Source: Bufo bufo (taxonomy: Eukaryota > Chordata > Amphibia > Anura > Bufonidae). Taken from it: a DNA stretch of 64,000 nt. The stretch lies in assembly GCF_905171765.1 (NCBI RefSeq), contig NC_053389.1, forward strand, positions 404,164,645 through 404,228,644. The letters run 5' to 3'. The notes beneath the pieces are model-generated. The model worked only from the letters and a program-made list of their open reading frames with translations, was not told the origin of the DNA and searched no databases. A program made the position numbers and the translations under genes. The number at the start of each line of letters is the position of its first letter. Position 1 is the first letter of the stretch. Of the stretch, positions 38,982 through 50,300 are shown in pieces.

Positions 38982-40547
38982 CAGTCGTGGCCAAAAGTTT
39001 TGAGAATTACATAAATATTGGAAATTGGAAAAGTTGCTGCTTAAGTTTTTATAATAGCAATTTGCATATACTCCAGAATGTTATGAAGAGTGATAAGATG
39101 AATTGCATAGTCCTTCTTTGCCATGAAAATTAACTTAATCCCCAAAAAAAACCTTTCCACTGCATTTCATTGCTGACATTAAAGGACCTGCTGAGATCAT
39201 TTCAGTAATTGTCTTGTTAACTCAGGTGAGAATGTTGACGAGCACAAGGCTGGAGATCATTATGTCAGGCTGATTGGGTTAAAATGGCAGACTTGACATG
39301 TTAAAAGGAGGGTGATGCTTGAAATCATTGTTCTTCCATTGTTAACCATGGTGACCTGCAAAGAAACGTGTGCAGCCATCATTGCGTTGCATAAAAATGG
39401 CTTCACAGGCAAGGATATTGTGGCTACTAAGATTTCACCTCAATCAACAATTTATAGGATCATCAAGAACTTCAATGAAAGAGGTTCAATTCTTGTTAAG
39501 AAGGCTTTAGGGGGCGTCCAAGAAAGTCCAGCAAGCGCTAGGATCGTCTCCTAAAGAGGATTCAGCTGCGGGATCAGAGGGCCACCAGTGCAGAGCTTGC
39601 TCAGGAATGGCAGCAGGCAGGTGTGAGCGCATCTGCACGCACAGTGAGGCGAAGACTTTTGGAAGATGGCCTGGTGTCAAGAAGGGCAGCAAAGAAGCCA
39701 CTTCTCTCAAAAAAAAAAAAAACAAAAGGGACAGATTGATCTTCTGCAGAAAGTATGGTGAATGGACTGCTGAGGACTGGGGCAAAGTCATATTCTCCGA
39801 TGAAGCCTCTTTACGATTGTTTGGGGCATCTGGAAAAAGGCTTGTCAGGAGAAGAAAAGGTGAACGCTACCATCAGTCCTGTGTCATGCCAACAGTAAAG
39901 CATCCTGAGACCATTCATGTGTGGGGTTGCTTCTCATCCAAGGTAGTGGGCTCACTCACAATTTTGCCCAAAAACACAGCCATGAATAAAGAATGGTACC
40001 AAAACACCGTCCAACAGCAACTTCTTCCAACAATCCAACAACAGTTTGGTGAACGACAATGCATTTTCCAGCACGATGGAGCACCGTGCCATAAGGCAAA
40101 AGTGATAACTAAGTGGCTCGGGGACCAGAACGTTGACATTTTGGGTCCATGGCCTGGAAACTCCCCAGATCTTAATCCCATTGAGAACTTGTGGTCAATC
40201 CTCAAGAGGCGGGTGGACAAACAAAAACCCACTAATTCTGTCAAACTCCAAGAAGTGATTATGAAAGAATGGGTTGCTATCAGTCAGGAATTGGCCCAGA
40301 AGTTGATTGAGAGCATGCCCAGTCGAATTGCAGAGGTCCTGAAAAAGAAGGGCCAACACTGCAAATACTGACTCTTTGCATAAATGTCATGTAATTGTCG
40401 ATAAAAGCCTTTGAAACGTATGAAGTGCGTGTAATTATATTTCACTACATCACAGAAACAACTGAAACAAAGATCTAAAAGCAGTTTAGCAGCAAACTTT
40501 GTGAAAACTAATATTTGTGTCATTCTCAAAACTTTTGGCCACAACTG
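38982..40547 (+). mobile_element. DD35E Tc1/mariner transposon, frameshifted
   Basis: The ends CAGTCGTGGCCAAAAGTTTT and inverted CAGTTGTGGCCAAAAGTTTT are flanked by TA (38980-38981 and 40548-40549). The element is 1566 bp and interrupts the L1-like ORF2. Confidence 0.95.
39348..40371 (+). pseudogene. DD35E transposase with two frameshifts
   Basis: The start MVTCKETCAAIIALHKNGF begins a helix-turn-helix region. The frame changes near 39510 (in the GRPRKS hook region, ttagggggcgtcc) and again at an A-run at 39709-39722. The final frame has FSDEASLRLFG (about 39800), FQHDGAPCHKAK (about 40068) and [11 protein letters not shown] (about 40165), with 35 residues between the second D and the E by count. 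This spacing has been reported for the Traveler family. It ends GQHCKY. The A-run frameshift could be a slippage event. Confidence 0.9.
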
Positions 40548-41055
40548 TATGTGCATCCCTTCCTCGAATGCCAAATGAGAGAAGCACAATTTCAGGAGTA
40601 CATGAGAATGTAGATTTGCAGACATTATTGCTAATTCGGAAAATGGCTTTCCACCAATCAGCTATTTTAGGGCATTCCCACCAAATGTGGAAAAAGGTGC
40701 CTTTCATGGTCTTACATCTCCAGCAGCGGTCAGAAACATTGGGGTAGTACAGAGAGATTTTATCTGGGGTTTTGTACCACCTAGGCAATACTTTATACCC
40801 ATTCTCCTGAACTTGCACGCAATAGGAGAATTTAGGGGAGATAGTACAAAGTTTAGTAGTATCCTTCTGAGAGAACTGTCTCTTCAAGTCTCTCTCCCAT
40901 AAACCAATGAAAGCTGGTTTGGCATTCTTGAGAGGGAGACCTAGTCTTTTGTACATAGTGGAGATAAGTTTGGAGGGGTATTTGGAGGTTGTCAACAGAT
41001 TTTCAAACCAATCTGGGGCGCTTTGAGTGTTCAGTAATTTTGCCCAATAGAGGAG
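40548..41055 (-). pseudogene. L1-like ORF2, C-terminal third
   Basis: The minus strand carries LYWAKLLNTQSAPDWF, GLWERDLKRQF, RCWRCKTMKGTFFHIWWECP (the Cys/His knuckle CWRC...H...C) and the region after it. This is the C-terminal region of L1-type ORF2. It is cut at 41055 by hAT-C and resumes at 54618. Confidence 0.88.
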
Positions 41056-41599
41056 TAGTGATGTCGCGAACATAAAATTTTCAGTTCGCGAACTGGCGAA
41101 CCGGGCGAACCGCCATAGACTTCAATAGACAGGCGAATTTTAAAACCCACAGGGACTCTTTCTGGCCACAATAGTGATGAGAAAGTTGTTTCAAGGGGTC
41201 TAACACCTGGACTGTGGCATGCCGGAGGGGGATCTATGGCAAAACTCCCATGGAAAATTACGTAGTGGACGCAGAGTCGGGTTTTAATCCATAAAGGGCA
41301 TAAATCAACTAACATTCCTAAATTGTTTGGAATAACGTGCTTTAAAACATCCAGTGTGTGTATACGATCAGGTATGATGTTGTATCGATCAGGTAGTGTA
41401 AGGGTTACGCCCGCATCACAGACATTGACAGACCAAACTCCCCTTTTAATGCACCGCAAACAGTTCATTTGCACAACCGCAAACTCCCCATTTGCACAAG
41501 GTTGGATACCAAGCTAGCCACGTCCCGGTGATGTCATTGAAGGTTTCTTCCTCCACCCAGCCACGTACAACACCAAGGGTCCCCGAAAGGTCAATTGAA

Positions 41600-43165
41600 T
41601 TGATTTTTCGAACGGGGAGATGGTTAAAAAAACGCTGGCTCCCTCCCCTTTGTTTTTATCCACGGTGACTGCGTCTGCGCCGTGCAATTTACTGTCACAC
41701 CCGATATGAGTGGTATTTTCTGTAGTACTATTCTCATCAGTTTAATCCCTCTAACGTCCCCGACTCCCCAATCTGGGGGCCATTTATTAAACAGATTTTT
41801 CGGACGGGGAGATGGTTAAAAAAACGCTGGCTCCCTCCACTCTGTTTTAATCCACGGTGACTGCGTCTGCGCCGTGCAATTTACTGTCACACCCGATATG
41901 AGTGGTATTTTCTGTAGTACTATTCTCATCAGTTTAATCCCTCTAACGTCCCCAATCTGGGTGCCATTTATTGAATAGATTTTTCGAACGGGGAGATGGT
42001 TAAAAAAACGCTGGCTCCCTCCCCTTTGTTTTTATCCACGGTGACTGCGTCTGCGCCGTGCAATTTACTGTCACACCCGATATGAGTGGTATTTTCTGTA
42101 GTACTATTCTCATCAGTTTAATCCCTCTAACGTCCCCGACTCCCCAATCTGGGGGCCATTTATTAAACAGATTTTTCGGACGGGGAGATGGTTAAAAAAA
42201 CGCTGGCTCCCTCCACTCTGTTTTAATCCACGGTGACTGCGTCTGCGCCGTGCAATTTACTGTCACACCCGATATGAGTGGTATTTTCTGTAGTACTATT
42301 CTCATCAGTTTAATCCCTCTAACGTCCCCAATCTGGGTGCCATTTATTGAATAGATTTTTCGAACGGGGAGATGGTTAAAAAAACGCTGGCTCCCTCCCC
42401 TTTGTTTTTATCCACGGTGACTGCGTCTGCGCCGTGCAATTTACTGTCACACCCGATATGAGTGGTATTTTCTGTAGTACTATTCTCATCAGTTTAATCC
42501 CTCTAACGTCCCCGACTCCCCAATCTGGGGGCCATTTATTAAACAGATTTTTCGGACGGGGAGATGGTTAAAAAAACGCTGGCTCCCTCCACTCTGTTTT
42601 AATCCACGGTGACTGCGTCTGCGCCGTGCAATTTACTGTCACACCCGATATGAGTGGTATTTTCTGTAGTACTATTCTCATCAGTTTAATCCCTCTAACG
42701 TCCCCAATCTGGGTGCCATTTATTGAATAGATTTTTCGAACGGGGAGATGGTTAAAAAAAAACTGGCTCCCTCCACTCTGTTTTAAACCACGGTGACTGC
42801 GTCTGCGCCGTGCAATTTACTGTCACACCCGATATGAGTGGTATTTTCTGTAGTACTATTCTCATCAGTTTAATCCCTCTAACGTCCCCAATCTGGGTGC
42901 CATTTATTGAATAGATTTTTCGAACGGGGAGATGGTTAAAAAAACGCTGGCTCCCTCCACTCTGTTTTAAACCACGGTGACTGCATCTGCGCCGTGCAAT
43001 TTACTGTCACACCCGATATGAGTGGTATTTTCTGTAGTACTATTCTCATCAGTTTAATCCCTCTAACATCCCCAATCTGGGGGCCATTTATTAAATAGAT
43101 TTTTTGAACGGGGAGATGGTTAAAAAAACGCTGGCTCCCTCCACCGATATGAGTGGTATTTTCTG
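41600..43165. repeat. hAT-C 3' array: 184/192-bp units forming a 376-bp higher-order repeat
   Basis: Each unit runs from ttttcgaacggggagatgg through gctggctccctcc, ggtgactgcgtctgcgccgt and tgtcacacccgatatgagtg to gtttaatccctctaacgtcc. The cg(a/g)acgggga words at 41609, 41801, 41985, 42177, 42361, 42553 and 42737 are spaced alternately 192 and 184 bp, so the 376-bp dimer is repeated three times exactly. The units at 42737, 42921 and 43105 follow at 184 bp. The long unit has an extra cgactccc and cggacg. Confidence 0.95.
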
Positions 43166-44077
43166 TAGTATTATTCTCATCAGTTTAATCCCTGTTACGT
43201 CCCATATCAGGAATTGCCTTTTATGAAAAAAAATTTAGGCCGGGTACCTTCGACTGCCTTCACAGTGACAGACCAAACTCTCATACACTAAACTGAATTG
43301 ATTTCAGGAACCGGGAGATGGAAAAAGCAGCTTGGTCGGTCCTCTTACTCCCAAATTGGGGCACTGCGCGTGCACAGAGCAATGTGCTGTGACACCCTAT
43401 ATGAGTGGTGTCTTAACTAGTACTATTGCTATCAGTTTAATCCCTGTTACGGACCCTATCCGGTCGAATTGATTAACCATTGTCGAATCCCCCATTGACA
43501 TCCCCCTTATAAGCTGTGTAAAGCATATTTTTTAGTTTGGTTTTGAACTGCTGCATCCTTTCCGACTTTTGGTAATTTGGTAACATTTCTGCCACTTTCT
43601 GCTTATACCGGGGGTCTAGTAGCGTGGCCACCCGATCGCTTTTGGTCTGACCATAATGAAGCAACGGCCTTATCATCTGGGGTGTGGCAACATTGCCAAC
43701 ACACTTTTATAGAGGTGATGATGATTGCTTCATTGTGATACGCAAGCCCCTTCACCACAACAAGGTAACGATCACGAAGGGGAATTGACACTTGTATGTG
43801 CCTTTTTTTTTTGGTTTGTTTTTGCAGCCACAGTGCTGCACCATAGGACAGAAAAATTAGGCATGTACACATGCCTGAAAAATAATGGCACTGTTGCAGA
43901 CGCTATTGTAGCAGCGGCCGGAAAAATTTATGTTTTCCAGGCAGAAAAGTGACTAAAACATTACGGCTTGAACCCTAGTTGGTGGTGGAGAATTCACGAA
44001 AGTCATCCGGTATGCAGACATTAAATACAGCAGCGTGGGGACCATTTTGAGGCCAAGGCATGTAATCAGGCCTTTTG
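43165..44077. other. hAT-C 3' untranslated region
   Basis: Apart from the duplicated fragment, this stretch holds no gene. Much of it (43200-43470 and 43640-44077) is nearly identical to hAT-D (60236-60530 and 60738-61112, 62063-62131), which supports the family assignment. Confidence 0.75.
43487..43640 (-). pseudogene. Duplicated transposase fragment downstream of hAT-C coding region
   Basis: The minus strand encodes VATLLDPRYKQKVAEMLPNY and the following residues up to AYKGDVN. This repeats the segment at 44565-44710 inside the transposase gene almost exactly (one Gln for Arg). hAT-D has different sequence at the matching place (about 60540-60735). So a piece of the coding region was copied into the 3' region of hAT-C, replacing what was there. 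Confidence 0.88.
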
Positions 44078-47000
44078 TTAGTCAAACGTATCCCCCACTG
44101 TCAGTCCCTTCGGGATCCATGCCTCATTCATCTTTATGAAGGTGAGGTAATCAACACTTTTTTGACCGAGGCGACTTCTCTTGTCAGTGACAATGCCTCC
44201 TGCTGCACTGAAGCTCCTTTCTGACAGGACACTTGAAGCAGGGCAGGCCAGAAGTTCTATCGCAAACTGGGATAGCTCAGGCCACAGGTCAAGCCTGCAC
44301 ACCCAGTAGTGAAGGGGTTCATTGCTCCTCAGAGTGTCGATATCTGCTGTTAAGGCGAGGTAGTCTGCTACCTGTCGGTCGAGTCGTTCTCTAAGGCTGG
44401 ATCCCGAAGGGCTGTGGCGATGAGTAGGACTGAAAAAGCTCCGCATGTCCTCCATCAACAACACATCTGTAAATCGTCCAGTCCTTGCCGCCGTGGTAGG
44501 AGGAGGATTACACTCACCTCTTCCCCTGTTAGATTCCCGTTGTGCTGTGACATCTCCCTTATAAGCTGTGTAAAGCATATTTTTTAGTTTGGTTTTGAAC
44601 TGCTGCATCCTTTCCGACTTTCGGTAATTTGGTAACATTTCTGCCACTTTCTGCTTATACCGGGGGTCTAGTAGCGTGGTCACCCAGTACAGATCGTTCT
44701 CCTTTATCCTTTTTATACGTGGGTCCCTCAACAGACATGACAGCATGAAAGACCCCATTTGAACAAGGTTGGATGCAGAGCTTCTCATTTCCCGTTCCTC
44801 GTCCTCACTGATGTCATTGACGGTCTGTTCTTCCCCCCAGCCACGTACAACACCATGGGTCCCAGATAGGTGACAACAACGAGCACCCTGGGGTGCCTGC
44901 TGTGGTTGGTCTTCCTCCTCCTCAAAGCCGCCACATTCCTCCTCTGACTCCTCTTCCTCATACTCCTCTTCCAGCGTTGCTGCAGGTCCGGCAAGCGATG
45001 ATGACAAGGCTGTTTCTGGTGGTGATGGTGACCACAACTCTTCCTCTTCCTCTTCACGCTCATCTACAGCCTGATCCAGAACTCTTCGCAGGGCACGCTC
45101 CAGGAAGAAAACAAATGGGATGAGGTCGCTGATGGTGCCTTCGGTGCGACTGACTAGGTTTGTCACCTCCTCAAAAGGACGCATAAGCCTACAGGCATTG
45201 CGCATGAGTGTCCAGTAACGTGGCAAAAAGATTCCCAGCTCCGCAGAGGCTGTCCTAGCACCCCGGTCATACAAATACTCGTTGACGGCTTTTTCTTGTT
45301 GGAGCAGGCGGTCGAACATTAGGAGTGTTGAATTCCAACGTGTCGGGCTGTCGCATATCAAGCGCCTCACTGGCATGTTGTTTCGCCGCTGAATATCGGA
45401 AAAGTGCGCCATGGCCGTGTAGGAACGCCTGAAATGGCCACACACCTTCCTGGCCTGCTTGAGGACGTCCTGTAAGCCTGGGTACTTAGACACAAAACGT
45501 TGTACGATGAGATTCAACACATGTGCCATGCACGGCACATGTGACAACTTGCCCAAATTTAATGCCGCCAACAGATTGCTTCCATTGTCACACACCACTT
45601 TGCCGATCTCCAGTTGGTGCGGGGTCAGCCACTGATCCACCTGTGCGTTCAGGGCGGACAGGAGTGCTGGTCCTGTGTGGCTCTCTGCTTTCAGGCAAGT
45701 CAACCCCAAGATAGCGTTACACTGTCGTATCCGGGATGTGGAATAGCCCCTGGGGAGCTGGGGGGAATCAGTTGATGTGCAGCCAGACGCCGCAGCAGAA
45801 GAGGACTCAGCCGAGGAGGAAATTAAAGAGGATGGAGTAGGAGTAGAGGAGGTGGCAGTAGGTCTGCCTGCAAGTCGTGGTGGTGTCACCAACTCCGCTG
45901 CAGAGCCACGCATTCCATGCTTGTCAGCCGTCAGCAGGTTGACCCAATGCGCAGTATACGTGATATACCTGCCCTGACCGTGCTTTGCAGACCAGGTATC
46001 AGTGGTCAGATGGACCCTTGCCCCAACACTGTATGCCAGAGATGCCATGACTTCCTTTTCAATGACATGGTAGAGGTTTGGGATTGCCTTTTTTGAAAAA
46101 AAATTTCGTCCGGGTACCTTCCACTGTGGTGTCCCAATAGCGACAAATTTTTTGAAGGCCTCAGACTCTACCAGCTGGTATGGTAAAAGCTGGCGGGCTA
46201 AGAGTTCCGTCAAGCCAGCTGTCAGTCGCCGGGCAAGGGGGTGACTTTGTGACATTGGCTTCTTATGCTCAAACATGTCCTTGACAGACACCTGACTGTG
46301 GGCAGATGAGCAGGAACTGCTGAAGGTGAGAGATGGAGTGGCGGGTGGTTGAGAGGGGGCAGGGAGGACAGCAGTGGTTGACGTGGCTGAAGATGCAGGA
46401 CCAGGAGGAGCATGGTGGCTTTGAGTTTGTGTGCTGCTTGTACTCATGTGTTGATCCCATAGGCGTTTGTGATGTGAGATCATGTGCCTTCGCAAAGCAG
46501 TTGTACCAAGGTGGGTGTTGGACTTCCCACGACTCAGTTTCTTTTGGCACAGGTTGCAAATGGCATTGCTTTTATCAGAGGCAGACACACAAAAAAAATG
46601 CCACACTGCTGAGCTTTGCAATGACGGCATTCTAGTGGTGGCAACAGCATGCGTTGACTGGCGTGCTGTCTGGCTGACCCCAGGTGCCGATACATGCTGT
46701 CTGACTGTGCCACTAACTCCTTGCGACGACCTCCCCCTGCTTCCAACTCGTCTCCTCATTCTCTCTGTCTCCCCTTCAGAACTTTCCCCCTCTTCTTCTC
46801 TTCGAGCAGGCACCCACGTGGCATCCGTGGACACATCGTCATCATCAACCGCTTCACTTGTATCTGACACCTCAGCAAAGGAAGCAGCAGCGGGTACAAC
46901 ATCATCATCATCACACTGTACGTCCATGTGTGTAATCCTGCCTGACTGAGACATATCCCCGTAATCTACATCATCTGGCAATAATGGTTGCGCATCACTA

Positions 47001-47326
47001 ATTGCATCCAACTGATGTGTAAATAACTCCTCTGACGGATCAAGTGAAGCGGCTGTGGTGGCTGTGGTGGTAGTGGCGACGGGCGGGTGCGTGGTAACTT
47101 GAGAGCAGGTGACCGAAGCTGAGTTGGAGGAGGATGGTGCGTCAAGGTTCTTAGCGGAAGCTGTTGAAGATTGGGTGTCCTGTCTAAGCCAGTCAACTAC
47201 GTCCTCTGAATTTTTCGGGTTCAGGGTACGTGGCCTCTGAAAACTGGGCATTATTCCAGGGACAGTGGAAATCACAGCACCACGACCACGACGGCCCCTG
47301 CGGGGTGGCCTGCCTCTGCCTGTCAT
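44078..47326 (-). CDS. hAT transposase with BED zinc finger, intact 1082 codons
   Basis: The N-terminus is very basic (MTGRGRPPRRGRRGRG, an AT-hook-like stretch), followed by a Ser/Thr-rich and acidic region (about residues 50-190). A BED zinc finger lies at about 237-290 (SAVWHFFCV, CNLC, H..TTALRRHMISHH). HLTTDTWSAKHGQGRYI near residue 440 carries the first catalytic Asp; VVCDNGSNLLAALNLG near 578 carries the second, with CMAHVLNLIVQ after it. An acidic Glu run lies at about 750-840, then WVTTLLDPRYKQKV and the dimerisation region (LACPASSVLSERSFSAAGG, TFIKMNEAWIP) to the end, which includes the final catalytic Glu region. The order and length match ZBED-like hAT transposases. No stop or frameshift is present. 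The upstream satellite may hold its promoter. The start is the first Met after an in-frame A/T-rich leader. Confidence 0.95.
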   Translation of the reverse strand: MTGRGRPPRRGRRGRGAVISTVPGIMPSFQRPRTLNPKNSEDVVDWLRQDTQSSTASAKNLDAPSSSNSASVTCSQVTTHPPVATTTTATTAASLDPSEELFTHQLDAISDAQPLLPDDVDYGDMSQSGRITHMDVQCDDDDVVPAAASFAEVSDTSEAVDDDDVSTDATWVPARREEEGESSEGETERMRRRVGSRGRSSQGVSGTVRQHVSAPGVSQTARQSTHAVATTRMPSLQSSAVWHFFCVSASDKSNAICNLCQKKLSRGKSNTHLGTTALRRHMISHHKRLWDQHMSTSSTQTQSHHAPPGPASSATSTTAVLPAPSQPPATPSLTFSSSCSSAHSQVSVKDMFEHKKPMSQSHPLARRLTAGLTELLARQLLPYQLVESEAFKKFVAIGTPQWKVPGRNFFSKKAIPNLYHVIEKEVMASLAYSVGARVHLTTDTWSAKHGQGRYITYTAHWVNLLTADKHGMRGSAAELVTPPRLAGRPTATSSTPTPSSLISSSAESSSAAASGCTSTDSPQLPRGYSTSRIRQCNAILGLTCLKAESHTGPALLSALNAQVDQWLTPHQLEIGKVVCDNGSNLLAALNLGKLSHVPCMAHVLNLIVQRFVSKYPGLQDVLKQARKVCGHFRRSYTAMAHFSDIQRRNNMPVRRLICDSPTRWNSTLLMFDRLLQQEKAVNEYLYDRGARTASAELGIFLPRYWTLMRNACRLMRPFEEVTNLVSRTEGTISDLIPFVFFLERALRRVLDQAVDEREEEEEELWSPSPPETALSSSLAGPAATLEEEYEEEESEEECGGFEEEEDQPQQAPQGARCCHLSGTHGVVRGWGEEQTVNDISEDEEREMRSSASNLVQMGSFMLSCLLRDPRIKRIKENDLYWVTTLLDPRYKQKVAEMLPNYRKSERMQQFKTKLKNMLYTAYKGDVTAQRESNRGRGECNPPPTTAARTGRFTDVLLMEDMRSFFSPTHRHSPSGSSLRERLDRQVADYLALTADIDTLRSNEPLHYWVCRLDLWPELSQFAIELLACPASSVLSERSFSAAGGIVTDKRSRLGQKSVDYLTFIKMNEAWIPKGLTVGDTFD

Positions 47327-47339
47327 TTTTTTTTTAGAT

Positions 47340-50300
47340 AAGTGGTACTACGCGTGCTAGGTACTGTGCCACCCGGTATGAGTGGTTGGCACTGGCAGTG
47401 GGCACACTACAGTCTGTGGAAGTGGGCCTGACACACACTGGCAGCAGGCAAGCAACTGAATTTAGACTACTGTCTAAAAATTAAATGCCTTATTTATCGG
47501 CAAGCTACTGTGCCACCCGGTATCAGTGGTTGGCACTGGCAGTGGGCACACTACAGTCAGTGGAAGAGGGCCTGACACACACTGGCAGCAGGCAAGCAAC
47601 TGAAATTACACTAAAGTGTAAAAATTAAATGCCTTATTTATCGGCAAGCTACTGTGCCACCCGGTATGAATGGTTGGCACTGGCAGTGGGCACACTACAG
47701 TCAGTGGAAGAGGGCCTGACACACACTGGCAGCAGGCAAGCAACTGAATTTAGACTACTGTCTAAAAATTAAATGCCTTATTTATCGGCAAGCTACTGTG
47801 CCACCCGGTATCAGTGGTTGGCACTGGCAGTGGGCACACTACAGTCAGTGGAAGCGGGCCTGACACACACTGGCAGCAGGCAAGCAACTGAAATTACACT
47901 AAAGTGTAAAAATTAAATGCCTTATTTATCGACAAGCTACTGTGCCACCCGGTATCAGTGGTTGGCACTGGCAGTGGGCACACTACAGTCAGTGGAAGCG
48001 GGCCTGACACACACTGGCAGCAGGCAAGCAACTGAATTTAGACTACTGTCTAAAAATTAAATGCCTTATTTATCGGCAAGCTACTGTGCCACCCGGTATC
48101 AGTGGTTGGCACTGGCAGTGGGCACACTACAGTCAGTAGAAGCGGGCCTGACACACACTGGCAGCAGGCAAGCAACTGAAATTACACTAAAGTGTAAAAA
48201 TTAAATGCCTTATTTATCGGCAAGCTACTGTGCCACCCGGTATGAGTGGTTGGCACTGGCAGTGGGCACACTACAGTCAGTGGAAGAGGGCCTGACACAC
48301 TGACTGGCAGCAGGCAAGCAACTGAATTTAGACTACTGTCTAAAAATTAAATGCCTTATTTATCGGCAAGCTACTGTGCCACCCGGTATCAGTGGTTGGC
48401 ACTGGCAGTGGGCACACTACAGTCAGTAGAAGCGGGCCTGACACACACTGGCAGCAGGCAAGCAACTGAAATTACACTAAAGTGTAAAAATTAAATGCCT
48501 TATTTATCGACAAGCTACTGTGCCACCCGGTATCAGTGGTTGGCACTGGCAGTGGGCACACTACAGTCAGTGGAAGCGGGCCTGACACACACTGGCAGCA
48601 GGCAAGCAACTGAATTTAGACTACTGTCTAAAAATTAAATGCCTTATTTATCGGCAAGCTACTGTGCCACCCGGTATCAGTGGTTGGCACTGGCAGTGGG
48701 CACACTACAGTCTGTGGAAGCGGGCCTGACACACACTGGCAGCAGGCAAGCAACTGAAATTACACTAAAGTGTAAAAATTAAATGCCTTATTTATCGACA
48801 AGCTACTGTGCCACCCGGTATCAGTGGTTGGCACTGGCAGTGGGCACACTACAGTCAGTGGAAGCGGGCCTGACACACACTGGCAGCAGGCAAGCAACTG
48901 AATTTAGACTACTGTCTAAAAATTAAATGCCTTATTTATCGGCAAGCTACTGTGCCACCCGGTATCAGTGGTTGGCACTGGCAGTGGGCACACTACAGTC
49001 AGTAGAAGCGGGCCTGACACACACTGGCAGCAGGCAAGCAACTGAAATTACACTAAAGTGTAAAAATTAAATGCCTTATTTATCGGCAAGCTACTGTGCC
49101 ACCCGGTATGAGTGGTTGGCACTGGCAGTGGGCACACTACAGTCAGTGGAAGAGGGCCTGACACACTGACTGGCAGCAGGCAAGCAACTGAATTTAGACT
49201 ACTGTCTAAAAATTAAATGCCTTATTTATCGGCAAGCTACTGTGCCACCCGGTATCAGTGGTTGGCACTGGCAGTGGGCACACTACAGTCAGTGGAAGCG
49301 GGCCTGACACACACTGGCAGCAGGCAAGCAACTGAAATTACACTAAAGTGTAAAAATTAAATGCCTTATTTATCGGCAAGCTACTGTGCCACCCGGTATC
49401 AGTGGTTGGCACTGGCAGTGGGCACACTACAGTCAGTAGAAGCGGGCCTGACACACACTGGCAGCAGGCAAGCAACTGAAATTACACTAAAGTGTAAAAA
49501 TTAAATGCCTTATTTATCGGCAAGCTACTGTGCCACCCGGTATCAGTGGTTGGCACTGGCAGTGGGCACACTACAGTCAGTGGAAGCGGGCCTGACACAC
49601 ACTGGCAGCAGGCAAGCAACTGAATTTAGACTACTGTCTAAAAATTAAATGCCTTATTTATCGGCAAGCTACTGTGCCACCCGGTATCAGTGGTTGGCAC
49701 TGGCAGTGGGCACACTACAGTCTGTGGAAGTGGGCCTGACACACACTGGCAGCAGGCAAGCAACTGAATTTAGACTACTGTCTAAAAATTAAATGCCTTA
49801 TTTATCGGCAAGCTACTGTGCCACCCGGTATCAGTGGTTGGCACTGGCAGTGGGCACACTACAGTCAGTGGAAGAGGGCCTGACACACACTGGCAGCAGG
49901 CAAGCAACTGAAATTACACTAAAGTGTAAAAATTAAATGCCTTATTTATCGGCAAGCTACTGTGCCACCCGGTATGAATGGTTGGCACTGGCAGTGGGCA
50001 CACTACAGTCAGTGGAAGAGGGCCTGACACACACTGGCAGCAGGCAAGCAACTGAATTTAGACTACTGTCTAAAAATTAAATGCCTTATTTATCGGCAAG
50101 CTACTGTGCCACCCGGTATCAGTGGTTGGCACTGGCAGTGGGCACACTACAGTCAGTGGAAGCGGGCCTGACACACACTGGCAGCAGGCAAGCAACTGAA
50201 ATTACACTAAAGTGTAAAAATTAAATGCCTTATTTATCGGCAAGCTACTGTGCCACCCGGTATCAGTGGTTGGCACTGGCAGTGGGCACACTACAGTCAG

